Below, piece by piece: positions 20,074 through 28,986 of a stretch of 64,000 bases of DNA. The stretch comes from Xenorhabdus lircayensis (GTDB taxonomy: Bacteria; Pseudomonadota; Gammaproteobacteria; Enterobacterales; Enterobacteriaceae), in the NCBI RefSeq assembly GCF_016306625.1, contig NZ_JACOII010000044.1, positions 62,001-126,000 of the forward strand. The letters run 5' to 3'. A model generated the notes under the pieces. That model saw only the letters and a program-made list of their open reading frames with translations. It did not search any database and was not told where the DNA came from. Within the stretch, counting starts at the first letter, position 1. Each line of letters starts with the position of its first letter. Position numbers and translations under genes: made by a program.

Positions 20074-21164
20074 AAAGGAAATCCGTACTGGTGATTGGCG
20101 GGCTCGGTGCTGTCGGTCGTGCCGCTGTGGGCGTACTTTCCCAATTGGGCTATCAAGTCATGATAGCGGGGCGCAGCGCGCGCCCTGAATATCAAAATTA
20201 TTATCAGCTTGATTTGTTTGACCGAACAGCATTAGCCCGCTGCTGCCAGCAGGTTGATTTAGTACTCAACACCGCAGGGCCATCTTCCCTGATTGAAGAT
20301 CGGATTGCCGAAACCGCATTCAGCACCGCAGTTCATTATGTTGATGTGGCTGGTGATCCTGCCGTGGAGAAAAAAATCTTACAACAGATCAGTACATCTC
20401 AAGATCATTGCCGTTCTGCCTGTGTCTTGGGGGCGGGCTTTGTTCCGGGGCTGGCAGCAATGCTGCCTCTATATGCTGCGGCGTATTTGCAGCCAGTCAC
20501 GAAAATCCGCCTCTATACTGGCGGTATCGAAGCATTTACCGCCACATCGGCACAAGATTTCCTCGTCAGCCAGCAACCGGAGCGGCAGCAGGGCAAAACG
20601 GGATATATTTTGTCTGGCGGCCAATTCATCAGGGCGGGGATCGAAAAGAATCCACCTATCTCCACAGCGGAAAGAGCGTTTGATGCACTGCCTTATTTCA
20701 GCTTCGAACAGGAAAGAGTCGCACAAAAACTGTCTCTTTCTCATTTAGCTGCTTACAACTTGCTGGCGGACAGAAGTCTGTTACTGGCAGCGTCAGCGGA
20801 TCAATCCCCAGCGGAGCAGAACAATGCCATTCAACGCTTGATCACCTTGAGCCAGCGGCTGGTAGAACAAGAAGGGGAGCAGCAACACCTGCTGATGGAA
20901 GCACATGGCTTATTGGCGGGTAAATCGACACAGCTTAGGTTGCAAATCCGCTTTAATAACAGTTATCAACTGACAGGCAGTATTGCAGCATTGGTGGCTC
21001 ATCAGTTACTGAAACAGCCAATGACCGGGCTGTACTGGCTACCGGATATCATCAATATCAGAACATTGCTAACGCAATTAGATGAATTATCCCTGTTCAG
21101 CAGTTTCAGCTCAGATATTTTGCCTGATGATGAAATCGTCCTCTTCCAGGAGGGGGAAATATGA
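20070..21164 (+). CDS. Saccharopine-dehydrogenase-like NAD(P)-binding oxidoreductase
   Basis: The 364-aa protein opens with a Rossmann fold (VLVIGGLGAVGRAA, residues 6-19) and the segments VDLVLNTAGPSS and VHYVDVAGD, typical of the saccharopine dehydrogenase-like family. Such reductases occur in some thiazoline-natural-product clusters next to the imide reductase. Here it may reduce or otherwise tailor an intermediate, but the substrate is unknown. It overlaps the NRPS stop by ATGA with GGAGG upstream, and overlaps the next start the same way, so it is translationally coupled within the operon. Yersiniabactin and pyochelin loci as I know them lack this gene. Confidence 0.75.
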   Translation: MKRKSVLVIGGLGAVGRAAVGVLSQLGYQVMIAGRSARPEYQNYYQLDLFDRTALARCCQQVDLVLNTAGPSSLIEDRIAETAFSTAVHYVDVAGDPAVEKKILQQISTSQDHCRSACVLGAGFVPGLAAMLPLYAAAYLQPVTKIRLYTGGIEAFTATSAQDFLVSQQPERQQGKTGYILSGGQFIRAGIEKNPPISTAERAFDALPYFSFEQERVAQKLSLSHLAAYNLLADRSLLLAASADQSPAEQNNAIQRLITLSQRLVEQEGEQQHLLMEAHGLLAGKSTQLRLQIRFNNSYQLTGSIAALVAHQLLKQPMTGLYWLPDIINIRTLLTQLDELSLFSSFSSDILPDDEIVLFQEGEI

Positions 21165-22360
21165 ATAATCCATTAAAAGTCATCGTCTGTGGCACGCTGT
21201 TTGGGCAGATTTATCTGTCCGCTTTCAAACAACCGTTTACCGGATTCGAGCTGGCGGGGATTCTGGCTCAGGGCAGCGAACGCTCACAACAATTGGCGCA
21301 GGATTATGGTGTGCCACTTTATCACCACGTAGATGAACTGCCGGATGATATTGATATCGCTTGTGTCGTGATTCGTTCTGCTATTGTCGGTGGAAAAGGC
21401 AGCGAAATTGCCAGAGCACTCTTACAACGGGGCATCTCAGTTTTGCAGGAGCATCCCGTTTACCTGCGTGACGTCGCCGAATGCTTAAAATTGGCTCGTC
21501 AGCAGGGTTGTAGTTATCAGGTGAATACGCATTACCCCCATGTCCCGGCTGTTCGTCAATTTATCGACTATCTGCGGGAAGCGCTGCAAACCCAGCAAGC
21601 ACTGTTTATTGAAGCCACATGCGGCGTTCAGGTTATCTGCGGCTTGCTGGATATTCTTGGTCGCGTCTTCGGCCGCTTTACGCCCTGTGGTTTCAGCCTG
21701 CCAGAGAGCCATGATGATCGATTGCTTGGTCTGATAAATCACAAACCGCCTTACACGCAATTACGGGGCGTGATTGCGGGCGTTCCTTTAACGCTGAATT
21801 TACAAAACCAGCTAGATCCTGCCGATCCGGATAACCATTTTCATATTATGCACCGCATCTGTGTCGGGCTGCCTAGCGGCAATTTATTGCTGGCGAATAC
21901 ACACGGGCCAGTTTTGTGGAATAACTGTTTTCATATCCCCAGAGTGAAAACAGAGTCGGGGTGTCGTGAATTGATTGCGCCAGAGTTGGCACCTGACTAT
22001 TTTTTGCCACCCCTGAGCCAAACTGTCTCAAACCATGAAGGTCATTCCCATGACGGCTATTCTTGTGCAGACGATCCTCGTGCAGATAATCCTCGTACAG
22101 ATAATTTGCAAGAGGTATTGAACCATCATTGGCCATCGGCGGTGCGTCATGCTCTGCGCCAATTTGCTGACCAGTGCCAAACCCCAACACCTGCGGATGC
22201 GCAATATCTGCTATCGCTGACCAATGCGTGGAAATCGCTGATGGAACATGTGGGCAATCCTGAAAGCGTCTCTCTTGCTGATCCCATTATGGCGATACCT
22301 GAGATCGATGTTTTTTTATCTAAATGGAAAAGCAAATGGAAAAGTGAGAGCGAGGAGTAA
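21161..22360 (+). CDS. Thiazolinyl imide reductase (Irp3/PchG-like)
   Basis: This 399-aa protein is of the Gfo/Idh/MocA type and probably reduces one enzyme-bound thiazoline to thiazolidine with NADPH. It has an N-terminal nucleotide fold (VIVCGTLFGQIYLSAF) and an EHPVYLRD segment with His98, in the motif thought to carry the catalytic His of Irp3. TCGVQVICGLLDILGR follows. The related enzymes work in trans on the megasynthase. The C-terminal third holds a DDPRA/DNPRT pentapeptide duplication (22070-22105) and the tail has KWKS duplicated. It is coupled by ATGA overlap to the gene before it. Confidence 0.88.
   Translation: MNNPLKVIVCGTLFGQIYLSAFKQPFTGFELAGILAQGSERSQQLAQDYGVPLYHHVDELPDDIDIACVVIRSAIVGGKGSEIARALLQRGISVLQEHPVYLRDVAECLKLARQQGCSYQVNTHYPHVPAVRQFIDYLREALQTQQALFIEATCGVQVICGLLDILGRVFGRFTPCGFSLPESHDDRLLGLINHKPPYTQLRGVIAGVPLTLNLQNQLDPADPDNHFHIMHRICVGLPSGNLLLANTHGPVLWNNCFHIPRVKTESGCRELIAPELAPDYFLPPLSQTVSNHEGHSHDGYSCADDPRADNPRTDNLQEVLNHHWPSAVRHALRQFADQCQTPTPADAQYLLSLTNAWKSLMEHVGNPESVSLADPIMAIPEIDVFLSKWKSKWKSESEE
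22070..22105 (+). repeat. 15-bp tandem repeat (D-D/N-P-R-A/T) in the imide reductase
   Basis: GACGATCCTCGTGCA (22070-22084) and GATAATCCTCGTACA (22085-22099), followed by a partial third unit, encode DDPRA-DNPRT-DN. It is the same 15-bp period as the repeats in the megasynthase gene upstream but with an unrelated unit. Confidence 0.75.
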
Positions 22361-22365
22361 GACGA

Positions 22366-23109
22366 ATGAACGACCGTATTTTCAGATTGATTAAATCGGG
22401 CACCCATCAACAGATGGTCTGTTTTCACCATGCCGGCGGAACCGCAGAATATTTCATGCCGTGGAAAAACGGCATTGCTGATGATACCGCCGTCTATGCT
22501 GTTCAACTTCCGGGGCATGGTTCTCGTATTCAGGAGCTTTTGCTGCACGATCTCCACCAAATGGCCGATCAGATTGCGGCGGCCTGTGCATTCCTGCCTG
22601 CCCGCCCAACAATATTTTTCGGTCATAGCATGGGCGCGGCTCTGGCCTTTGAAGTCGCCCTGCGGATGCAGCAACAAGGGAAAGGCATCACCGCGCTTTA
22701 TGTCTCAGGGCGATTGCCGCCTCATAAAAATACCGGCACCGATTTTTATCGTCAGAGTGAAGAAAAACTGCTGAACAAAATTATTTCGCTGCAAGGTGCG
22801 GAGATGGATTATCGGCAGCCTGAGCTGAAATCGTTGTTGTTGCCGATTTTTCGCGCTGACTTCGCCGCGATAGAAACCTATCAACGCCGCTGTGATCTAC
22901 GCCTGAATTGTCCCGTGGTTGCCTGTATCGGAGAGGCCGACAGTGAAGTGTCTGTCAGTGATATGCAGCAATGGAGCCAAACCTCCAACGGAACATTTGT
23001 GTTGAACGTGTTTTCTGGTGGGCACTTTTACCTCAATCACCAGAGGGGATCAGTATTTGATTTTCTCAATCAATGTTTGGCTGAAAATCAGCCAGTTATA
23101 AATGTATAA
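22366..23109 (+). CDS. Type II thioesterase (YbtT/GrsT-like)
   Basis: This 247-aa alpha/beta-hydrolase of the editing type removes wrongly primed acyl groups from carrier proteins. It has the VCFHHAGGTAEYFMPW oxyanion region near residue 14, the nucleophile elbow GHSMG with Ser88, and a late GGHFYLN supplying the His. It keeps Ser, unlike the integrated thioesterase of the preceding NRPS. Five bases separate it from the imide reductase, with GGAG upstream of the ATG. A near-direct repeat of GTTATAAATGTATAAGTA spans its stop codon (23095-23135). Confidence 0.88.
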   Translation: MNDRIFRLIKSGTHQQMVCFHHAGGTAEYFMPWKNGIADDTAVYAVQLPGHGSRIQELLLHDLHQMADQIAAACAFLPARPTIFFGHSMGAALAFEVALRMQQQGKGITALYVSGRLPPHKNTGTDFYRQSEEKLLNKIISLQGAEMDYRQPELKSLLLPIFRADFAAIETYQRRCDLRLNCPVVACIGEADSEVSVSDMQQWSQTSNGTFVLNVFSGGHFYLNHQRGSVFDFLNQCLAENQPVINV

Positions 23110-23149
23110 GTAAGTTATAAACGTATAAGTATAAGAGAAGAACATCACT

Positions 23150-24418
23150 ATGAAGTATCAAGGAAAAATTGCCAGTTTATTTGGTCTGTATTGCGGGCAG
23201 GGCGCGCCTTTGGGATTTGCGATTTTTGCCTTGCCCGGCATCTTGCGGGCGCAGGGCGCTGACATGCAGTTTATTGGGCTGGTGGGGCTAAGTATGCTGC
23301 CGTGGGCGTTTAAATTCTTATGGGCTTCCTTTATCGAAAACCATAAACCGTGGGGATTTCGCTCATTGCCGGCAAACGTCGGCTGGATTCAGCTAATTAA
23401 GATAATTTCTCTGTTTTTGGCCTCTATGCTTTGGTTTTTATCCCCAGATGCTCAAATCATCGGTTTACTGGCTTTAATCACCCTGATTAACCTTTGTTAC
23501 GCCAGTCAGGATGTAGCGGTGGATGCGTTGGCCGTTCGGGTATTTGCCGGCAGCCGGCATGTCAACGTGAATGTGAGTCAGGTCGCAGGGTTCAGTCTGG
23601 GGATGTTGCTGGGCGGCGTGCTTAACCTGTATATCTTCAGTGTGGCAGGGTGGAAAATGGCTGTGCTGTCATTCCTGCTTATCCAGCTTATTTGCCACCT
23701 GCCGTTTATGTGTCATCAAGAAGAATTTAAGCAACACAATAAACTGTCGGTTAAATCAGGCAATGCGTCATTATGGAAACTCTTCCGTCGCAAAGGCTGG
23801 TTGCCGATTGTGATCATGGCCTTGTGTTTCAAATTCACCAGCACGATGGGCGTGGCATTGGTTTCCCCCTTGCTGGTTGATATGGGCGTCAGTCTGGAAC
23901 TGATCGCTTTATTATCCGGCGGAGTGCTGATTATCAGCTATATTGCAGGCGCCGTATCGTCAGGCCTTTTGCATAAGTGGTTTTCCAGCCCTCAATTAAC
24001 GGTATTTGGCCTGACAGGGAGCGTCTGTTGCTGGCTGGGGATGGCATTATCACTGATGGCTTCGACCAACAATCCGGCTCCGGTATTCCTGTTTTTTATT
24101 CTGGAAGGCTTCTTTTTTAACCTTTGCTGTGTCTCCATTTTCTCCTGGTTCATGCGTTGGAGTGAAGGTGAAAAAGACCAAAGCATCGTCCAGCCGGGCA
24201 CCGATTTCACCCTGCTACAGTGTTGCGAAGTTCTTGGCAGCAGCATGGCAATGATATTGACCGGTTTGTCTGCACAGTACTTGGGTTTCACTCACGCATT
24301 CACTCTGGCCGCCGTCATTGGTTTTGTCGTGGTGTTACTGACAATCGTCTGCTTCCGGCAGAGCCGCCGTTCTTACCGAGGGTTTAATGAAACCTGCGAT
24401 GTCACGGAGAGCGAATAA
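23150..24418 (+). CDS. MFS transporter (YbtX/FptX/RhtX-like)
   Basis: This 422-aa integral inner-membrane protein has about 12 hydrophobic segments, starting at FGLYCGQGAPLGFAIFALPG. Segments such as WAFKFLWASFIE and YASQDVAVDALAVRVF resemble the AmpG/RhtX/FptX group. Members move siderophores or their iron complexes across the inner membrane (FptX for pyochelin), so import or export of this cluster's product is likely. The stop overlaps the ABC gene start (TAATG). The start is ATG 23150 with a purine-rich AGAGAAG upstream. Confidence 0.8.
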   Translation: MKYQGKIASLFGLYCGQGAPLGFAIFALPGILRAQGADMQFIGLVGLSMLPWAFKFLWASFIENHKPWGFRSLPANVGWIQLIKIISLFLASMLWFLSPDAQIIGLLALITLINLCYASQDVAVDALAVRVFAGSRHVNVNVSQVAGFSLGMLLGGVLNLYIFSVAGWKMAVLSFLLIQLICHLPFMCHQEEFKQHNKLSVKSGNASLWKLFRRKGWLPIVIMALCFKFTSTMGVALVSPLLVDMGVSLELIALLSGGVLIISYIAGAVSSGLLHKWFSSPQLTVFGLTGSVCCWLGMALSLMASTNNPAPVFLFFILEGFFFNLCCVSIFSWFMRWSEGEKDQSIVQPGTDFTLLQCCEVLGSSMAMILTGLSAQYLGFTHAFTLAAVIGFVVVLLTIVCFRQSRRSYRGFNETCDVTESE

Positions 24419-26205
24419 TGGCAGGTAAGCAACCTGAAGGGCCGCAAACCGCATTCAGATGGTTGATGAAACTGGTCAGCAGTCAGCACAAACGGCTGGC
24501 TGTTTCTATGTTTCTGGCTGTCTGTTATTCGCTGCTGGCATTAGTGCCTTATGTGATCGTTTATCAATTGATTGCTGATTTTCTCAATCAGCCAGAGATT
24601 GCCGCCAAGCATGTTTGGTGGATGGTGATTATGGCGGCGTTGGCGCTGGTAGGAAAAATATTGCTACAGCTGGCATCGGGATTGCTGTCTCATCAGGCCG
24701 CTTTCCAATTGCTGTTTGATTTGCGAAAGCAGGTCATAGAACGTGTTGGTCAGCTACCTTTAAGCACTTGCCATCAACATACCAGCGCGAAACTCAAGAA
24801 AATCATTTCAGATGACATTGGCCGGATCGAAACATTTGTTGCCCACCATCTGCCCGATATGGCCGCTGCGCTGATCACTCCCGTGGCAGTAGCCATTCTG
24901 TTGTTTTTCTTTGACTGGCGCTTGGCACTGATGGCCTTGATCCCGTTACCCGTGGCGATTGCCATGCAGTGTTGGATATTCAAGGGATTCAATCAGCGCA
25001 TTGCGGCTTATCACTGTGTTGTTGCCGATCTGCATACCAGCATTGTGGATTTCGTTAAAAGTATGCCGTTGGTCAAAGCCTTTAACATGACCGTCAATTC
25101 GCACCAACGCTACACCTCCGCTGTCAATGAACATCATCAACTGGTCACGGATTGGTTACGAGACACCCGCACACCGACGGCGCTGTTTAAACTCTCCCTT
25201 GAAGTCGGATTCCTGTGCATTATGCCGATGGGAGTCTGGTTATTTGCCGACGGGCAGGTGACATTATCCATCCTGTTTATTTTTATGCTGTTGGGTATTG
25301 GCCTGATGGAGCCGCTTTATAACTTATTGCAGTTTGCCAATATGTTCAGCGAATTACTCAAAGGCGTGGAAAATATCCGCGAATTTGCCACGTCTCCTGC
25401 GCAGAAAGAAGGCAAGCAGTGGGTAGAAAACGATAATTACGACATCTGTTTTAATCAGGTGAGTTTTCATCATCCCGGTTCTGAGACGCAGACCATCAAT
25501 CAGCTCTCATTTACCGCCAAACAGGGCGAAATTACGGCACTTATCGGGCCTTCCGGTGCGGGAAAAACTACCGCAGCACAGTTGATCCCACGGCTCTACG
25601 AATATCAGTCGGGAGAGATTTTGCTGGGAAATACGCCGATTGATGCTATGCCGCTTGAACAGCTGATGTCTTTAACGGCATTTGTATTCCAGGACGCGTT
25701 CATTTTTGAAGATACCGTTTTGAACAACATCAGAATGGGTAATCAGGCGCTGTCGGAAGAGCAGATAAAAGCTGCCGCTAAAGCTGCTTGCGCAGATGAT
25801 TTTATCGACCCGTTGTCAGAAAAATACCAAACCGTCATAAAACCTGAAACCTTGAGTGGCGGGCAGGCACAGCGGATTGCCATCGCCAGAGCGATTGCCA
25901 AAAATGCGCCAGTGATCATTCTTGATGAAGCGACCGCTTACGCCGATGCGCGTAATGAATCGCGTATTCAGCAAGCACTTGCTGCGCTAATTAAAGATAA
26001 AACCGTTATTGTGATTGCCCATCGCCTGAACACCCTGACTCACGTCAATAAGATAGTGGTTATAGACGACGGCAAAAAAGTGTCGGAAGGCACTCATCTG
26101 CAATTACTCTCTGATTGCGCCCTGTACCAAAAAATGTGGTCAGCGCATCAGGCAGCGAAAGAATGGCATTTCATCACACGGCCAAAGGCGGTGATTCATG
26201 AATAA
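24418..26205 (+). CDS. ABC transporter, fused TM and ATPase (YbtP-like)
   Basis: This 595-aa half-transporter has an N-terminal exporter-fold membrane domain of about six helices (residues 20-310). It is followed by a nucleotide-binding domain with Walker A GPSGAGKTT near 377, signature LSGGQAQR near 479 and Walker B VIILDEAT. YbtP and YbtQ of yersiniabactin loci have exporter-like folds yet work in ferric-siderophore uptake. The tandem arrangement with the next gene, overlapping by 8 bases, suggests the same heterodimer. The TM domain contains the motif KSMPLVKAFNMT. Confidence 0.85.
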   Translation: MAGKQPEGPQTAFRWLMKLVSSQHKRLAVSMFLAVCYSLLALVPYVIVYQLIADFLNQPEIAAKHVWWMVIMAALALVGKILLQLASGLLSHQAAFQLLFDLRKQVIERVGQLPLSTCHQHTSAKLKKIISDDIGRIETFVAHHLPDMAAALITPVAVAILLFFFDWRLALMALIPLPVAIAMQCWIFKGFNQRIAAYHCVVADLHTSIVDFVKSMPLVKAFNMTVNSHQRYTSAVNEHHQLVTDWLRDTRTPTALFKLSLEVGFLCIMPMGVWLFADGQVTLSILFIFMLLGIGLMEPLYNLLQFANMFSELLKGVENIREFATSPAQKEGKQWVENDNYDICFNQVSFHHPGSETQTINQLSFTAKQGEITALIGPSGAGKTTAAQLIPRLYEYQSGEILLGNTPIDAMPLEQLMSLTAFVFQDAFIFEDTVLNNIRMGNQALSEEQIKAAAKAACADDFIDPLSEKYQTVIKPETLSGGQAQRIAIARAIAKNAPVIILDEATAYADARNESRIQQALAALIKDKTVIVIAHRLNTLTHVNKIVVIDDGKKVSEGTHLQLLSDCALYQKMWSAHQAAKEWHFITRPKAVIHE

Positions 26206-27946
26206 ATTCTCGGCATTGACCGCATTAATCGGTATCCCCCTCAAGGGGCTGAAAAGCATGGTTTGCGTCGCGATTGTGGACGCTTTCTTTGCTTCTGCAC
26301 CTTATGCATTTCTCTATCACATCATTCTGGATATGCTTTCGGCACAGCCGGATATCCATTATCAATTTATGCTGACCGCCGCTTGTGCCGTACTGATGCT
26401 GATACGGGTTTTCTTGGCGCGAACTCTTTATTTCAACGTGTCATTAATTGGTTTTAATGCGGGGACATTACTGAGAAAACGCTTGGGAGAACATTTACGG
26501 CGCCTGCCAATGGGGTTTTTCTACCGTTCAGACATGGGCAGTGTCAATAATACGCTGCTGAAAGACATTGATATGGTTGAGCGTATCTTTACCCATCTTT
26601 ATGCCCCGATGATCGCTACAGTATCCGTACTCTGCTTCTTTGCTTTCGGGTTATTGTTAAAAGATTGGCGTATGGCATTGGCGATGTTATCCACTTTGCC
26701 ATTAGCCGCCTGCGCTTACTTTCTCACCCGCCGTTATGCCCGTCGTTGGCAGACGCGTATGCAGTCATGGCTGTTTAGTTTAAATGACGGGTTGATGGAA
26801 TATATTGATGGATTAAAGGAACTCAAAGCCTACCAAATGGTTGGTGGCGCATTTCAGCGTCTTAGCCAAGTGCTGGATACCACCTATAAAAAATCCTTAA
26901 CCGCAGAAAAAGCGGGTGTATGGCCGATCTACAGTTTTAATCTGCTGGTGGAATGTGGCTTTATTGTATTGCTGGTTGCACTGACATGGGGTTGGTTAGG
27001 GCATTCCCTGTCTCTTGCCGAAGTCTTAGTCTTCCTGATTGCCGCTGTACGCTTTTTCCGCCCTCTATTAAATATGTCGGTGTTTTTAGCTGAACTGAAT
27101 TACTTTGGTTTAGCCGTAGAGCGTATCCAAAAAGTGTTTGAAATGCCCGTATTGGTACAGGGAAATTTGCGACCTGAAATTCCCATCATGCGGATAAAAC
27201 TAGAAAGTATCAGTTTTTCTTATCCCGATAACCCCGCTTTATTCCAAAACCTGAATTTGTTGATTGAAGCAAACAAAATTACGGCATTGGTCGGGCCTTC
27301 TGGATCAGGTAAATCGACGCTAGCTTCATTGATTGCCCGTTTCTGGGATATCAGGCAGGGCAATATCTGGATTGGTGATCAACATAACCCCATTAATCTT
27401 GCCGATATGGAGGCAGAATATTGGCAGCGTTTTTTGAGTGTCGTTTTCCAAAAAAATTACATGTTGAATGACACCATTGCCAACAATCTAAAAATTGCCC
27501 GCCCGGATGCGACAGAAGAACAATTGCTTTCTGCCTGTCGTTCGGCACAACTACTGCCATTGCTCAATAAACTACCCAAAGGATTGGATACCTATATTGG
27601 CGCGGGTGGCGTTCATCTTTCCGGCGGGGAATTGCAGCGTCTCTCCATTGCCAGAGCATTACTGAAAGATGCGCCATTGGTGATTTTAGATGAAGCAACC
27701 GCATCTCTTGATCCTGAAAACGAGCGTGAGATTCAGCTGGCCATGCAATCCTTAATCCAGCATAAAACCGTGCTGGTCATTGCGCATAAATTATCTTCTA
27801 TCCAATATGCCGATAAAATTGTGGTGATGGATCAGGGCAATATTGCTGAAGAAGGCACGCATGATGAGCTGATTGGTCAGCAGGGTTTATACCATGAATT
27901 ATGGCAATTGCAGCAGCAGGCCCGGAATTGGGGGATTAATCAGTGA
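26198..27946 (+). CDS. ABC transporter, fused TM and ATPase (YbtQ-like)
   Basis: This 582-aa partner of the preceding half-transporter has six predicted helices and then Walker A GPSGSGKST near residue 366, signature LSGGELQR near 474 and Walker B LVILDEATASLDPE. The start codon lies inside the previous gene's end, which implies coupled translation and a 1:1 complex. Both ATPase sites look complete, so there is no obvious degenerate site. This is the last tightly coupled gene of the operon; about 160 nt follow before the next start. Confidence 0.85.
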   Translation: MNKFSALTALIGIPLKGLKSMVCVAIVDAFFASAPYAFLYHIILDMLSAQPDIHYQFMLTAACAVLMLIRVFLARTLYFNVSLIGFNAGTLLRKRLGEHLRRLPMGFFYRSDMGSVNNTLLKDIDMVERIFTHLYAPMIATVSVLCFFAFGLLLKDWRMALAMLSTLPLAACAYFLTRRYARRWQTRMQSWLFSLNDGLMEYIDGLKELKAYQMVGGAFQRLSQVLDTTYKKSLTAEKAGVWPIYSFNLLVECGFIVLLVALTWGWLGHSLSLAEVLVFLIAAVRFFRPLLNMSVFLAELNYFGLAVERIQKVFEMPVLVQGNLRPEIPIMRIKLESISFSYPDNPALFQNLNLLIEANKITALVGPSGSGKSTLASLIARFWDIRQGNIWIGDQHNPINLADMEAEYWQRFLSVVFQKNYMLNDTIANNLKIARPDATEEQLLSACRSAQLLPLLNKLPKGLDTYIGAGGVHLSGGELQRLSIARALLKDAPLVILDEATASLDPENEREIQLAMQSLIQHKTVLVIAHKLSSIQYADKIVVMDQGNIAEEGTHDELIGQQGLYHELWQLQQQARNWGINQ

Positions 27947-28018
27947 TGCGATGGCGTTTGAAGCACGGTCAAAGTGTCAGCTCAATAAGATAAAAATAGT
28001 AAAAATTTTTAAGTATGA

Positions 28019-28107
28019 TTGGCTTTCCTGAATGGTGGTTTATTCAGTACGACGGTTTCTCATCCAACTTTAAAGTTGAAAAGTATAACTGATATAAGGA
28101 AAGCCAA
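28019..28107 (+). promoter_or_regulatory. Structured leader that can pair with the SDR ribosome site
   Basis: TTGGCTTTCC (28019-28028) is perfectly complementary to GGAAAGCCAA (28098-28107), which contains the AAGGA ribosome binding site of the following gene. Between them, CTGAAT/ATTCAG (28028-28033 and 28042-28047) and the palindrome CAACTTTAAAGTTG (28065-28078) can also fold. The long-range pairing would hide the ribosome site. The ligand or condition, if any, is unknown. Confidence 0.5.
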
Positions 28108-28108
28108 C

Positions 28109-28876
28109 ATGGTGTTCAATGACGTTAACGGATTGAGTAAATTGAAAGGTAAGCGAGTCGTGGTCACAGGCGGAGGCCGTGATTTTGGACAAGCGGTCTC
28201 AGTCTGGTTGGCACGTGAAGGCGCACATGTTGATCTCTGTGCCCGCCAATCAGCCAGAGCTGAAGCCACATGTGACATTATTCGCAGCGAAGGTGGGGTA
28301 GCACGAGGCTACCTATGTGATATGAGTGATGTTCAATCCGTTAGTCATTTTGCCAATCAATTACTGCAAGACAAGCAGCCTATCGATATCCTGATCTTGA
28401 GTGCCGCCCAATGGCTGGAAGGGCATTTGGGAGAAAATGACAGCGATGCCGATATCGTTAGCACCGTGAATTCAGGCATAACAGGTTCTATCCTGCTGAC
28501 CAAAGCGTTATTGCCGAGCCTGCGCCAATCACAAGGTGCCGATATCGTCGCAATGGTGTCAGTTTGTGGCATTCCTCAATTTACTGAATCCGTCGCTCAT
28601 CCGGCATTTTTTGCCGTCAAACATGCCATGAGTGGTTTTAGTCAGAACTTAGCCCATCACTTAAGTAAAGAAAATATTCGTGTGACCGGGCTTTATCCAC
28701 CTGATTTTCAAATCAATGGATTTGATGAAGTGCTGGATGACCATAAAAAAATGGGAGAGCAAATGCTTAACGGCCGTTCTGTGTGGGAAACCCTGCGGTT
28801 TGTTATCACCCAGCCTCGTAGTTGCTACATTAAAGCCGTTTACTTCCAAGGCCCGACTTTTCAGGATTTTGACTAA
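28109..28876 (+). CDS. Short-chain dehydrogenase/reductase-like protein lacking the catalytic Tyr
   Basis: The 255-aa protein has a Rossmann start (GKRVVVTGGGRDFGQA), LILSAAQ at the NAG-equivalent position and the strand MVSVCG with the usual Ser. The YxxxK active site reads FFAVK, with Phe for Tyr, so classical reductase chemistry is doubtful. It may act as a dehydratase-like or binding protein, or use another residue. Start: ATG 28109 has AAGGA eight bases upstream; the in-frame TTG at 28019 lacks one. It follows the transporter genes with its own structured leader, so it may be transcribed or translated separately. Its role in the siderophore pathway is only suggested by position. Confidence 0.8.
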   Translation: MVFNDVNGLSKLKGKRVVVTGGGRDFGQAVSVWLAREGAHVDLCARQSARAEATCDIIRSEGGVARGYLCDMSDVQSVSHFANQLLQDKQPIDILILSAAQWLEGHLGENDSDADIVSTVNSGITGSILLTKALLPSLRQSQGADIVAMVSVCGIPQFTESVAHPAFFAVKHAMSGFSQNLAHHLSKENIRVTGLYPPDFQINGFDEVLDDHKKMGEQMLNGRSVWETLRFVITQPRSCYIKAVYFQGPTFQDFD

Positions 28877-28928
28877 TCAGTGGTAATAATCAGCGGTCAT
28901 TGTGCCGCTTGGTGCAGTAATGATTTGG

Positions 28929-28972
28929 CGTGATCAGTATGTCTGATGAACATCGCGATCACGTTATTATTT
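28929..28972 (+). terminator. Possible terminator at the end of the siderophore operon
   Basis: CGTGATC (28929-28935) and GATCACG (28957-28963) form a 7-bp stem with a 21-nt loop, followed by TTATTATTT. It lies between the convergent SDR and condensation-domain genes. The stem is modest and the loop large. Confidence 0.45.
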
Positions 28973-28986
28973 CACTGGCAGTCAGC

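Noticed and set aside
28019-28108. Longer N-terminus of the SDR from TTG 28019
   Set aside because: It has no ribosome site, the text does not match the family, and ATG 28109 has AAGGA at good spacing.
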